DNA from: Hofstenia miamia
Lineage: Eukaryota > Xenacoelomorpha > Acoela > Hofsteniidae
Direction of reading: 5' to 3'
DNA length: 64,000 bases
NCBI GenBank assembly: GCA_900660155.1
Contig: CABFPE010000030.1
Span: 288,595-352,594, forward strand
Part shown: one piece after another, positions 37,908 to 50,600 of the stretch
Position numbering within the stretch: the first letter of the stretch is position 1
Layout: every line of letters starts with the position of its first letter
The notes under the pieces: model-generated
Databases searched by the model: none
Seen by the model: the letters and a program-made list of their open reading frames with translations, nothing else
Told to the model about the DNA's origin: nothing
Made by a program: the position numbers and the translations under genes

Positions 37908-38157
37908 TTTATAATTGAGATCAGAGATATTTAGAGCATTTAAATACCCAGGAATGGGACCTTAATCTTATATCTCTATTTAGTAACTATGAAACAAACC
38001 AAGAACCAACCTCCAACAAGATGCAGAATGTGAGGACAAATCAATCTTTGAGACAAAACAAAGTGATCAATGATGCCCAGATGATCAGATGAAGGCACTT
38101 CCTGAAAAATGAGAATGCCTGGCAGAAGACAACCATAGCAGCCTCAACTATGAGGGG

Positions 38158-38275
38158 AGACAACTCTCTCCTTGGGAGTGGACTTCCCACAACTACACTC
38201 AGAGACAATTGTCTGAGCAGGAGCAGACCTTGGATGACTATGCATGGAGACAACTCTCTGTGCGTGAATCTGAGG
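38158..38275 (+). repeat. 45-bp tandem repeat in the extra ORF
   Basis: AGACAACTCTCT-like blocks recur at 38158, 38203 and 38248, giving a 15-codon unit that starts RQLS. It lies in the low-complexity N-terminal part of the region. Confidence 0.7.
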
Positions 38276-41200
38276 AGCATAGACTGCCTTTTGCCCAGTT
38301 GTCTAATATAACCTCGCCCTGTGTTGACTCAAAACCCCCTCCTAGTCCTGGTCCTTCCTCCTGCAACTAAGCTAGTATTAGGTCCCAAAATGCCAAGGAA
38401 CTCAAAGCTAAAACATTTAAGGTTGGCAACAAGATCTTACATCCATACTTTATTGCTACCCAGACAGCTCTCCATTTAGTCAGAGATAATATATCAGAAG
38501 AAATGAAGAATAGGCTGTGATGGACATTTAACACAAAGGATCTAACCTGTTCAGTCAACTTGATTCCCTTTGTCAGACACAGAGCATAGACCCCAGATCA
38601 ATGCCATTATTTGTTATGATTCTAAAATGTTAGCTGGCATTGCACAGCCCTATTGGAGAAGTACTGTACACACTATGTTTGACAAGGACTTCAACCTGTC
38701 TCACCTGTGCCAGTTTCTAAATAGTAAAGAAAAGATAAAGAAGTTTGAATGCTTCAATATTGATTTTGACAACTTACTAGTTGTCTATTTTTTTCATGCT
38801 AATGAGGTGAACCACCCCCAAATCATGGAGAAGATTGAAATAGCCTATGAACTTGCCAAAGTGGAGAAGATACGCCTCATTATGTTTCTCAAAGAAGAGT
38901 ACCAGGATACCATACTGGACAAAGTTGAAAGTCTGCATTTTCACTGTTCTGTACAACAGCAATTATCAGTGCACAAGTATGTATAATACTCATATAATCT
39001 TGGCTACCAAGATTATCTACACTGATCTCCTCTTGTGCAAGAAAATTCCAACACACCATCTCAATATCTGTCTGATAATTGATATGTGCATCCAGGCTCA
39101 ATCACTCAAATCAATCAACATTAGCTCGCCTGGCCTCTGCTCTGACATCTCTGATCTTCATGTCAGTTTTGCATTTTTGCAAAGTGCCACCACCCTGCAA
39201 GAAATTGATGAGGTGTGGACAAATCTGAAAGCTGATCACAGCCTGGAAACACAGTGGCCTACCATCAACATTCAGAGCCCCACATCACAATACCATAGAT
39301 CAGTTGAGAGAATGCTTGCAGAGTTATGTCTGTCCCATGACATGCAAGATCATCAAAACTTCTCAGAGAAAATGTTCTCAGAAAAATTTGCTCCAGCAAT
39401 CCAATCCTGTGGAGCCATGTGGATCCTCACCACTTTTCTTACAGTTGATCCTCATCTTCAGCTGCCCATGGATAAACCTACCAGAGAAAAACTCATAAAA
39501 CAGTGCTCTCATGAACTCGCCATTGGTCCTGCAGCCTGGAAGGTTAAGAAGTGGTTTACTCCACTCTTGCTCATTGCCTGCCTTGCCTGGGAAGAATAAG
39601 AAAGCAATGGAACATTTTGAGAAATTCTATGCTTGTCTCATCAGATCCAGTGGGCCCCTTGGTTGCCTCCCATCACTGATGACCGTCAACCAATTAGGAG
39701 TCGCATTTATTGACTTAAATATCTTCTCAAATACCCTCAAAAAGTACATGTGGGGAGCAACCACTGAGACCAAGTTTCCTTCTCTAAACTCTGAGTACAC
39801 ACCTTTGTGTACAAGTTGACTCATGTGCTGTGAATATGGCTCCACCAAACAGTTCATTGAATTGGTTGGCCACTATGATGTCCTGAAACACATGGAAATC
39901 TTATTCAACCTGGAATGGCTCAATTATCCTGAGTGTGAGTACAGTAAGCTTACACAAACCCAGCAACAAGCTACCAAGGATGGTGAGGTCATCCCAATCA
40001 CTGTCTTAGGGCAGACCATGAAAACGCCCAAACAATTTTACCATGAGGAAGAACTCTTATCCTCCTATCCATTGAGGTATCACTGGTGACGAGAGCCCTC
40101 ATTGAAGTTGTTAACCTAGAAAAGTTCTCCAGGGTCACAGTATCACCTAAGCTCACGCCTGCCTGGTCTCTTACTGATAACAAACAGATCCTAACAATTG
40201 AGCAATGCCTGGATGAATTTGTGGAGAAGCCAGTGATAGAATTGTCAAGCCCAACAGTGACAATGATATCCTAGGCCTCATGAAGTGCTGCCTCACCAAA
40301 ATGTTAACCAAAGAAGAGCTTGTGCTTCTACTATCATCAGGGCAACAACTTGCCCTGGACATAGAATGCACCACTGCCCGCCTTTGTCTTTCCACTGCTC
40401 AGATTGAGAATTTACAGAGCCATGGACTCCACAGTGCTTTTTGGGATTCCATTAAGGATGCCAAGATAAACTACCCCATTACAATTGAAATGGCTTCTCT
40501 TTGGAACAAGTCCAGTTTTGCCCAATTGGAAAACAACGTTGAAAAGAACAACCTTCTCTCCATCCCACCACCTTGTTTGATGACACTGCTGATTCTGCCA
40601 TCTTGGAGAGTGTGCCAGGGAAAGAAAAAGTCTCTGCCCATCTGTCAGATCACATTAGTTACATCTCAACTGCCTCTGAAGTTAACAGATCTATGCAAAC
40701 TAAGGAGTATTGCTAGAAGGTGGCAACCCTGAGCACATATACATTGATGGGAAATTAACCATCAAAGATATTTTTCAGAAGGGTCAGCCTATCTCTACTC
40801 AACTAGAGAAAGTCCATTGAACCATCAATTTGCTAGATCCTTGTGTTGTCATCATTTTTCAAGCTGGAGGTGACTTGATGTGGGCTAATAAAGCTGAGAC
40901 TATAACCCAATATTATGATGTAACCAAGCATATCAAGATCATTACCATGCTACATGCCAGCATAACAGACCCTGAAGAAATGATGCTGCAACAAGTACAC
41001 AAGTATTGCTCACTCTTCTTCAACCATGCTACCCATATGGGATCTATTAAGGAAGTCTTTCTTCACTTTTATCCCAATACCAAAATTAGCACAGATGATG
41101 CACATACCTCAGACACCAACGCCTTGATGACACTCTCATCACACTCAAGTGCCTTTGTCTTTATGAGCATTTCTATGATACCTTCACCCAGAGGTTGAAT

Positions 41201-41438
41201 GTGTTGTGATGGAACTGTCCCATTAGTTTGAGGCTACCAGAGCTCAAATATTTCAGATTACACAGTGAAACCATCACTCAATGGGAGGCATTAATGCAGG
41301 TCACCAGGCAGCCCTTCTATGCAGAAGTTTCATCCTGGGATGATATATTGGCAAAAGAGATAATCAAAGAAGCCCAAAAGTTGTTTTGTGGTCCTACTGT
41401 CCAACTGTTACCACAGCCTTAACTGTGTAATGGGGGCA

Positions 41439-41910
41439 TGTAGAGTCACTCAGGGCCTCTTTTTTTATTTTGTTTTAATTATTAGGCACTCTCAAATTAA
41501 TTTGGTGCTATTTTGTTTAATGAATTGTTAATTTGTGATTATTTTGAACTTAAGTTTCAAACTTAGTGATTGTCCCCTCAGAGCTTTAGATTACATGTAA
41601 TTGCTCAGTTCATTTGCGAGGGAAACAAACTTTTGTAAAAATGGTAAATATTTACCTTCTGTTGTTATAAATAGGGAACAAAAATGTAAGCAAAGGTCAA
41701 ATAAATTTTGTTCTCACTGGATACCTTTTGCTTTTTTATTTTATTAACCATTTTAGCTCTAGTATGAATTTCATAATAATGAAATTGCAAGATCCAGTGA
41801 TAATGTGGGAGGAACTCTGCTGTGCCTGGGGTGATAACTCACTCCTTGACAGATGTGAGCCCATATTGTGTTCACTTTAGGCTAGGTATAGGCATAGGCA
41901 ATAAAAGGAC
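41439..41910 (+). repeat. 3' LTR of the plus-strand element
   Basis: Starts TGTAGAGTCACTCAGGGCC directly after the purine tract; contains AAATAAATTTTG, the probable poly(A) signal region. Confidence 0.8.
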
Positions 41911-44576
41911 TACTACCTATTGATTAAACATGCACAAATTAGAATACACCTCAAATATACTATTCCATTAGCAAACACGAATACATGGTAACTATACATT
42001 ATTTACTATCTATATTACATGAGCTGAGAAGATAAACACTGAGATAAATTACTTGTATTGAGCTAGAAATTAAAACTAGAGACACACAATTAGCACCTTG
42101 GATTGTAAGGATGGATTCTAAAGGCTTGGCTTCAGTGTGATGCTGTGTGAATTGGTCACTACTTTAACCATCTTGGAATTACTTTTTTCTACAATGAAAT
42201 TGGTGAATTACTGATCTTCATTTGTTTTGTTAGAGAGTGGGTTGCTCTCAGTGATGGTAATCTTCTGCAACCTTTGTACCAATTGAGCTGCTAGACACAC
42301 AATATACATAACTTAAGTTAAAGGATATACCAGTCAATTTGTCCACTGTCTGGGTGCCCCTTAGCTATGCATTTGAAAATTTGAAAAGCATAATTTAATA
42401 AAAGTAAAAACAAGAGAAAATAATAGTAAAACTAATAAAGTACTGAGAATAAATTGAAGACTAAATAAAATGAACAAAACTAAGATATATATACAAAATT
42501 ACCCAGTATCTGTAAGCAAAACCATACTGTGAAAATATAGGCAAATATGTGGTAGGTACAAAATCAGTTTCTGCTTCAATTTTTTCACACTTCAAAATTA
42601 GTAAAAACTCAAACTAAAATTTAAATAGCACCATTTTCACTTTGACCAAGTACAATTGGAAATAATTTGTAATAATTAAATTGAAATTGTAATTAAATGA
42701 AATAATGAAAGTTTCAAGTATGTAGAAATGTCATTATGCCACAATATTAATAAGAATTTACTATGTACAATTACTTATTGTTACAATGAGGCAGACAATT
42801 ACACTTACATGTTGTGAGTTTTCTAAGCCTTATGATAGTTAATATCATCCACATTCAATTTATTTCTCTGAGTTTGTGTAAACAAAAAAAAATGTTGTGT
42901 AAGTCTTTAACATTAAAAGTGTGTATAACACTTTTTCATATTAATGCTTTATTGTTTTATGTCATATTTTATAGATTGATTACAAATTTATATTTCAATC
43001 AATTACATATTGTAATTATTCAAGATTTGAAATGATTGCAAAATATTATACAATTGTAAATGTGTTTTCTATGTCTTTACACTCAAAACTTTATTAAGCT
43101 GCTACTAGAATCTTGATGCTTTAGATTATCATTGTTATTTTAATGTATTTTCACAATAATTCTGAAAATGTTCATATTTGTGATGTTTATCAAATATCAT
43201 CTTTACAGAAACTAGAACATTGTATATATGCATGGCATTTATTAAATATTTGCACAAAATACTTTTAATTGAATAAAGAAATAGGCTATTTCCACTATCA
43301 ATGCATTCTCTGACATCTGATACTAGAAATAATTAAACTAAGTTAGTATGTTAACAAGATTTACATTGTTGAATATATTAAAAAATCACCATCCAATTAT
43401 AAGATCACTAAGTTTTACTTAACAAACAAGTGTTTACTAATTTAACTGTAACATGTTAACAGTTTAGATAAATTTACTCATTTTTAAAGGAAGTGAAAAC
43501 TGAACAAGCATTCTAAAATTGTAATAACAACTTCAATTACTTTAATATAACCTTTTACCAATGTTTAAAGTATAATTCAAAAAGATAATCATTTATTCAT
43601 TCAATAAATGTATTCCACTATTCACAACTGGGCATTAACTATCAATGATTACCATTACATATAAATATATTTGAAATAACTTTAACATGTATTTTTGCTA
43701 AGTTCAATATAGACAAAGGATAATGATAGTGCAAGCAAATAAAAACTCCTAAAAATTTAATCTAGAGTAAAAAATGGCTTAGTCTGGAATTTGGTGAATA
43801 AATATTACTAATTCTAATTGGATTACTTCCTTAAGCTTTCATCTATCTTAAATAATCTAAAAAATTTAAAATACAAAGGCATAATTAAAACTTAATTCAA
43901 ATAGGGTAGCTAAGCAAAAACACTATCAAGAAACATAATACACTTAGAAATGTAGTTAAGGAAGAATACAGATCTCAGATAAAATATATATGACAGAATC
44001 ATGTAAATTACAATAAAGATACCAACTAAGTATTTATGAAATTAGTTAAAAGTAAACCATTCTGTTTAAAATAGAAATAAGTAAGAGGTTGTAATTAATT
44101 AAATTAATATCTAGGAATTTTCTCAACCAATGTTCCAGTACTTTTCCTTACTTGATTTTTTTCAACTTCCTGGAGTAGCCTTAACTTGAATCAAGTTTTA
44201 TCAAACCTTATTTTAATAATTGAGAAGTGGTATGTAGGTAAGTTTTGATAACTTACATTTTTACTCTAAAACTGGTGTAATTTGATGAAATTCAAGATTT
44301 TAAAGAGGAGTTTTATATGCATATTGAGGGCATATCAATTGGTCTACAAGTTGGGGTATTATCATTAGTATTCAGGAAGGAAGTGGATTGCTAAGTGGTG
44401 TACTACTCTAATAACTGAAATAGGAATTTAACCTTTTTTTTTAACTGATATTGGATGTAGTTGACAAATCTAAGAAATAGCTTCAAAAGGAACTATCAAT
44501 CACATACATTCAGATATGTAGTGCTAGTCTAATAAGCCAATAATTATAGAACACTTGATGTATGAAAAATTTATGA
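41911..44576. other. CpG-free AT-rich DNA without genes
   Basis: From 42001 to 44000 I find no CpG at all. No open frame of note. A weakly coding-like minus stretch at about 42100-42330 is not identified. Confidence 0.6.
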
Positions 44577-44584
44577 ATTTAGAT

Positions 44585-44933
44585 CAGGGTTTTTGAGTTG
44601 AGTTTGAGTTACTTGGGCCAAGTTTGAGTATTTACATTTCAAGTTTGAGTTCAAGTAATTTTTTAAATGAAATTCCGAGTTCAATCAAGTTTTTCTGTAA
44701 TTTCGAGTTTTTAGCATAAAAAACATTTATTTTACAATAATTCTAAGCTAAAAAATAGTTTTTGTGATTATCAAGAAATTTTATATTTAAAAAAATTAAA
44801 TTTTTATGGTATTTTTGAGTGGATTTTTGAATGAGTTTGAGTTTTGATGATTTTTCTTCCAAGTTTTTCCAATCAAGTTATGCAAGCTTATTTGAGTTCA
44901 AGTTCTTAACATTCTGAGTAATCAGAAACCCTG
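44585..44933. mobile_element. hAT-type MITE, complete, 8-bp target duplication
   Basis: A 349-base element between perfect ATTTAGAT copies (44577-44584 and 44934-44941). Ends are inverted: CAGGGTTTTTGA and, from the other side, CAGGGTTTCTGA. Rich in GAGTTTGAGTT-like words. No coding capacity. A truncated copy lies at 27839-28165 in the opposite orientation. Confidence 0.85.
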
Positions 44934-44941
44934 ATTTAGAT

Positions 44942-47674
44942 TATACAAAGAAGCTTAGAAAATTCAATTTCATGCAAAAAGCTTATGAACTTAAATATAA
45001 AATTATTAATATTTCTTATTTTTTCAAAGAAAATTCCAATTTCAACTTCCTAAATTCTTAAACTGGAGGGTTGGTGAATTTATCATCTCTTCAATTTTCA
45101 AGTTTTCAAAATTTATTTTGACCATTACAAAATTTTCTTAATTGACATTTATCCATCCTTTTCTTAATAAAATTACTGCAAGTGGTGATTTTGAGGTTTG
45201 AAAGAATGGAAAATTTCATGAAATTTGAAATCTAATTTGTATATAATTTGTATTAGAAATTTTCAAAAAAATGATTGCCAGTTTTAAAAAATTCCTATAT
45301 TTTTTAATATTTGTTGTTTTAATCCCATTACTCAGATTGATTGGTTTGATGTCATTTCTGACACCTTAAATATAGAATGTGGAGAAATTTCTTGGAAAAA
45401 ACTTACAATAAGCATTAATGTTTATTCATAGATTTATTTAATTTATAAGTATACTAATCTTAAATAAGAGCTCTAAATTAAGCTTTAATGAAGTTATGAT
45501 AAAAGCAACATCAATAAATTTACTAATGATGACTTATGTAATGCTCACTTCCTTCTTTTTGAAATCTGCAACTTATAGCCAACCAGGGGTTGCAAACACT
45601 AAATTAAGCAATTCAGTGCATTAAAAATATGGATTTCAAAAGAGTCAATTGTAGAATTGATTTCTGAAAAATTGAATTGGAATTTTGAAGGGATATGGGA
45701 TTAAACATGACTTTAGAAATAAATGATTTTTTTCAATAAAACAGATAACTTAGTTAAATAAACAGATATAACTCAACTGATGGTAGATTTCAACACATTA
45801 AAAATATTGGCAATTTCAGTATTTGGAAGCCAACATCTACTTATCAATATAATACTACTAAAATTCATTCATTTTCGAAAAAGTTGTATCCTGAGAATTG
45901 CTGAGATTAACCAACACTGTTAAGGTAGCAATATTTTTTTGATAATCCTAAATAATACCAGGGATTGTGCACAATGTATTGTTTGGAAATATCAGCATCT
46001 AAGAATGAGATATTCAGCCACAATAGATGAAGACATACTAATATCAGGAGTTTCATAAAAATATTTGAAATTAAGTACAGGGATGGCAAGAATGCAATCA
46101 AAAACTGGTTCAAACAAACCAATAGCATCTAAATTTTTCACAGTAATTTACAGAAACATATACTATCTAAATAAAAAATTATTAATAAATATGTAAATAT
46201 ATCTGAAATACACAACTGCATATGAAATATACTACTGTTTGAGCAGATTTATATTAACATTCTAATTCAAATGTCTGATATTCTTCATCAAATATAAGAG
46301 GAAGGTCGGCTTTTCTTGAATAGGGTGTTAATTCTTCACATTGTTGAATAGGCAAGCACACAGGTGATTGCATTGATGACAGGTGAACAATTGTAGCAGT
46401 ATGAAACTTGATAATAATTTACCAAATTATTTTGTAAATTGAAATTATTTTCACAAACAAACATAGGGTATTTTGGTGGATTTACAACATGTTTTTTATT
46501 CACAGCATTAAACCAAGAAATTTGCAAATTTCTGTTTAGTAAAAAACTCAAGATCCAAATATTAAGTTATTTTCAATTGTTACTCTATAACAGTGGCACA
46601 TACTGGGGGACATGGTGGAATGTCCTCTCATCAGGTATCTAAATTTAAAATCTAAGATCATGAAATGCATTTTTAGAGTATTTTTTCTCAATATTGTCAA
46701 AAACTTGGAATTGTATTGAAATCTGAAACAACTCTATCAAACTTGAAATTTTCTTCAAAAATGCTAATTCAAAATGTAAAAACTTGAATGATATAAACAT
46801 TACAATACATACATAACGCTATTATTGTTTCCAGTATATAAAAGGTCAGAAATGATGCAACAAAATTACCATATTGAAGTTCTTTACATGTAAAGAATAT
46901 GGATCAGGTAAATTAAAATAAATATTATAAAAATAAAATTCAATATTGCCATTACAATGCAATCTTGCAACTCTAAAAGAATTGTTATTTTTGTTACAGT
47001 TCTCTTTATGTATTTTAATGTCATGCATAGTAGTTTGTTCATAGAATTTGCACTGCTCAAATTAATGTTGGAACCTGATTTTCTTATATAAAGCTGTATA
47101 ATTTTGCTTATAAACAATGTAGGTTATATTGAAGTTTGATCTTCTAATGCAAAAGGCTACGTCTTACTTCAAATACCTCTTCAGGTAATGTTGCCACTTT
47201 ATTTTCAAGTTTTGAAAAAAATTGAAATGGGATTAAAACAAAATCTGTAATATTGTAGAAAATTTTAAGAACAGGAAACCATTTTTTTGGTAATTTCGAT
47301 AGCGATTTTATAAAAATTAGATATTTAAAAACATTTTAAAATTGCATGAAAATCCCCATTAAAAAAGTACTAACTAAAACGAAACTTCTGTAACGTATTT
47401 GACGTAAATAGTATTTTACAATTCGTAAGTTTTGGACAAAAGTTCGAAATCTGTACGTGTTATTAAGTTAGAAATAGAATATCACGTTTATTTGAGCAGT
47501 TATTAAAGCAGTTGTTAAGGATAATTTTGCAATAAGTTAATTCAGTTTGGTTAATAATGATATTTATTGGGCTATCGATAACAGCTTCTAGTAATTTCAT
47601 AGTTGTAGTAAATTTTTTTCAATGTCTCAATATGTAAGTATATTCCTTTTATATCAACAGATGTGATTTAGGAA
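44942..47674. other. End of the CpG-poor block and DCAKD upstream region
   Basis: No gene or delimited repeat to about 47.15 kb. From about 47.3 kb CpG returns to the level seen elsewhere; this part holds the DCAKD promoter by position, with no assignable motif. Confidence 0.5.
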
Positions 47675-50600
47675 ATGATTCTAATTGCAGTTACAGGTGG
47701 TATTGCAAGTGGCAAGTCTACGGTTACCAAAATGTTTAGAGAGTTTGGATTTCCTGTGTTAGATGCTGACGTTTACTCTCGACAAGTTGTAAAGCCTAAT
47801 ACACCCGCTTTTAGAAAAATTGTGAATCATTTCGGCACGGATATTCTTGACAATGATGGTAATCTCAATCGTGAGAAGTTGGCAAATATCATTTTTAAGA
47901 ACCAGGTGATAATTAACTGACTATAAAAACCATTGCTTTCACTGAAGACTGATATTGATGCGTTTTTGAATTTAAGTTTATTTTTCAACTTATATTTCAG
48001 TTTTGATTTATTGTAACTAACCTTCACGTAAACCAGAGGCCCCGATTATGGTGTAGTGTCATACCACCATTATGTACCATATTATGGATACCATCATGGT
48101 ATAGATTAAAGAAAGTTTATGGCCGCTATGTACGGAAGACTTTAAAATATGGCAATAATGGCAATCTATAAATTTGTTTCTTATGCATAATAACTATTTT
48201 GTTTCAATCAAATTGTTAACTTTAGTGCATTCCATATATTTATAACTTAATTTGAAAAAAAATATTTTCAAATTGTTTGTAGAAAACGCATTTAAAAAAA
48301 ACAGTAGCTTTTAACACTTTTGCGAAAGTTTAGTATTGGAGTTTCAGTAAAGGTGAAGTTGTTTCCCATTTGTAATACTGGATTGCAAATACTTGCGATT
48401 AATTTGTTTCCCATTTTTATGTTTATCACAAAAAGTGTGTCTTAATGTAAAACAAAAAACTTGTACTTTTCCTTTTAGCCATCGTGATGTTAAAGTCGTA
48501 GACGCAAAATTGTCACCACACTTCTCATAATGTATGTGGACTTACACTCATCTTGAATAAAGTTATACTTTCGGGCGTTAAGAATCGTGATTTAAAAATT
48601 TGCACAATGGCCGACTGCTAATGCAGCCAAACCTGCAAAACAGTACTTTCAGTACAATTCATTTAATTTCAGCTAGCAATTTGTATGTATTTTGCTAAAT
48701 AAAAATAAATTTATTGAATTGCTATTACCTATACTTTACATTTCATCATTATTCATCATATTTTACATAATGGTAATTATGGCCATAATTTAAAAGGACG
48801 ACAAGCGGTGTAATGTTAAGTAGTGAATTCCAGCTTCAAATTGTGATATTAAAGAAAGATTCCATTAAATATTTTCTTTATGCTTGCACATTTAAAAAGT
48901 TTTGATTTTGATTTTCCTTCAGTAAATGCCAGTGTTTTAATCATAATATAGTAGGGTTTTTTTAGTTTAAAAATGTCAATATGAGTTGTTTTAAAAAGAG
49001 GACTGACCTAGAAATGTAATGTTATTTTTACACCCATTGCGATTTTCTAGCTGTTATATCAATATGATTCTTCTCCAACATTTGACCCACAAACGTTTAA
49101 TCCATCTTTTAAATATCAATTCATCGTAACACATACCTAAAATTATGTGTTCTTAAATTTTTTATTCCTTAAAGTCAATATATCTTTTGCAGAATCTTAT
49201 TAGTAGGAATAACTAAACTGTCTTCAGAATAGGTTTCCTTAGGGTACTTATGTGTGGAATTTTCCCAAAATTTGTCATCTCATCTCCTCTTCTCAGCATG
49301 GAAACCTTCCAGGTCGTTCTACCATCACCAATTTGCTCACTTTGATTGAAAACTGCTATTTTCACTCTGATCGTAATGATCCTGGTTGCATTATCTTATT
49401 TGACATTTCTAAACCTTTTGATCGGCTCCCCCATTCCAGTCTTTTTGTCATGTTACGTTTATTTGGCTTTGATGCTGATTTCATCGAATTTTTTCAGTCT
49501 TATCTAACCAACCGTCGTCAATATGTCAAGATTAATTAATCTAACTCTTCCTCTGCTCTTGTAGCTAGTGGCACCCCTCAAGGTTCTGTTTGCTGTTCTT
49601 TTCTTTCTTGTTGCCTTTAACGACCTCCCTCAATCTGAACTCGTCCTGCGTACCGTATGTCGATGACATTGCCCATCTGAACGAAACTTCTGTGGTCTAC
49701 AATTAAAATATTTGTCGTTAGTTGTTGCTCGTAAAATTTGTACCCCATTATCATTTTAACTTTAGGTGTGGGAAGATTTAAAAATGTTTCTTAAATTGGA
49801 TAGCAAATAGATTTTAGCACAAATGCTCAGTATAGTAAGAGAGCGGATTTACTCATCGATGTCTCTATATAAAAGGATTTTCAAATTCTATAATTTGTTG
49901 TATAATAGTGTCTGAAAATGTGGATAAAATCGGTATCCTTGTCGATTCAATTAATCTGAAAATGAACAGATAGGCATTTTCGGAGTATTCTTAGGATGAT
50001 AGGTTTTTGTTGGGAATGTATTTCTTTTATTGACTTTTATTGTGCAGATTTCCATTGAAAACAATTGACGTAATCTAATTTACAACAGTGGATACATTTA
50101 TTTTACGTCTTTAAGGAATAAATTTTCAAGATTTCTAAATCAATTCAGCGAGAATTTCCTAAAAAACTGATTTCTCTACAGCCCGCTGTATAATCTATTA
50201 TGCATTAAACACATAATTAACATTTTAACATAAAATTTGCCTAAGGCCTTAATTTTGATTTTAACAAACAACCCCGCGCATTCCTTCGAAATAAGATTCA
50301 ATTAACATTGAACTTTTAATTTATTACATAAAAATATAGATTGCTCCACATTGAGAAATAGGGCATGGCACTTTTCTATATGGGTACAACATTTAATGAA
50401 TTTTCCAGGTTTGTTGCTAAATGAATATCAATTGATGCATTAAAATTATATTGAAATGTCTTTAGATAATGTTGTTCATTATGCAANTCCATTGAAAACA
50501 ATTGACGTAATCTAATTTACAACAGTGGATACATTTATTTTACGTCTTTAAGGAATAAATTTTCAAGATTTCTAAATCAATTCAGCGAGAATTTCCTAAA

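Larger units (their letters stand above)
37421..41910 (+). mobile_element. LTR retroelement fossil carrying only the extra ORF region
   Basis: Two direct LTRs enclose one long coding region of about 3.4 kb (about 37930-41420) with no RT, RNase H or integrase. A purine-rich tract (TGGGGGCA) precedes the 3' LTR. The coding region is homologous to the extra ORF that follows integrase in the neighbouring minus-strand fossil. It is broken at roughly half a dozen or more points. LTRs differ at roughly 15-20% of positions by eye, so the insertion is old. No target duplication was recognised. It looks like a non-autonomous derivative of the Gypsy-like family next to it. Confidence 0.75.

Noticed and set aside
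37421-41910. Calling the extra ORF an envelope protein
   Set aside because: It follows integrase in the neighbouring fossil, the env position, but I see no signal peptide, furin-like site or membrane anchor.
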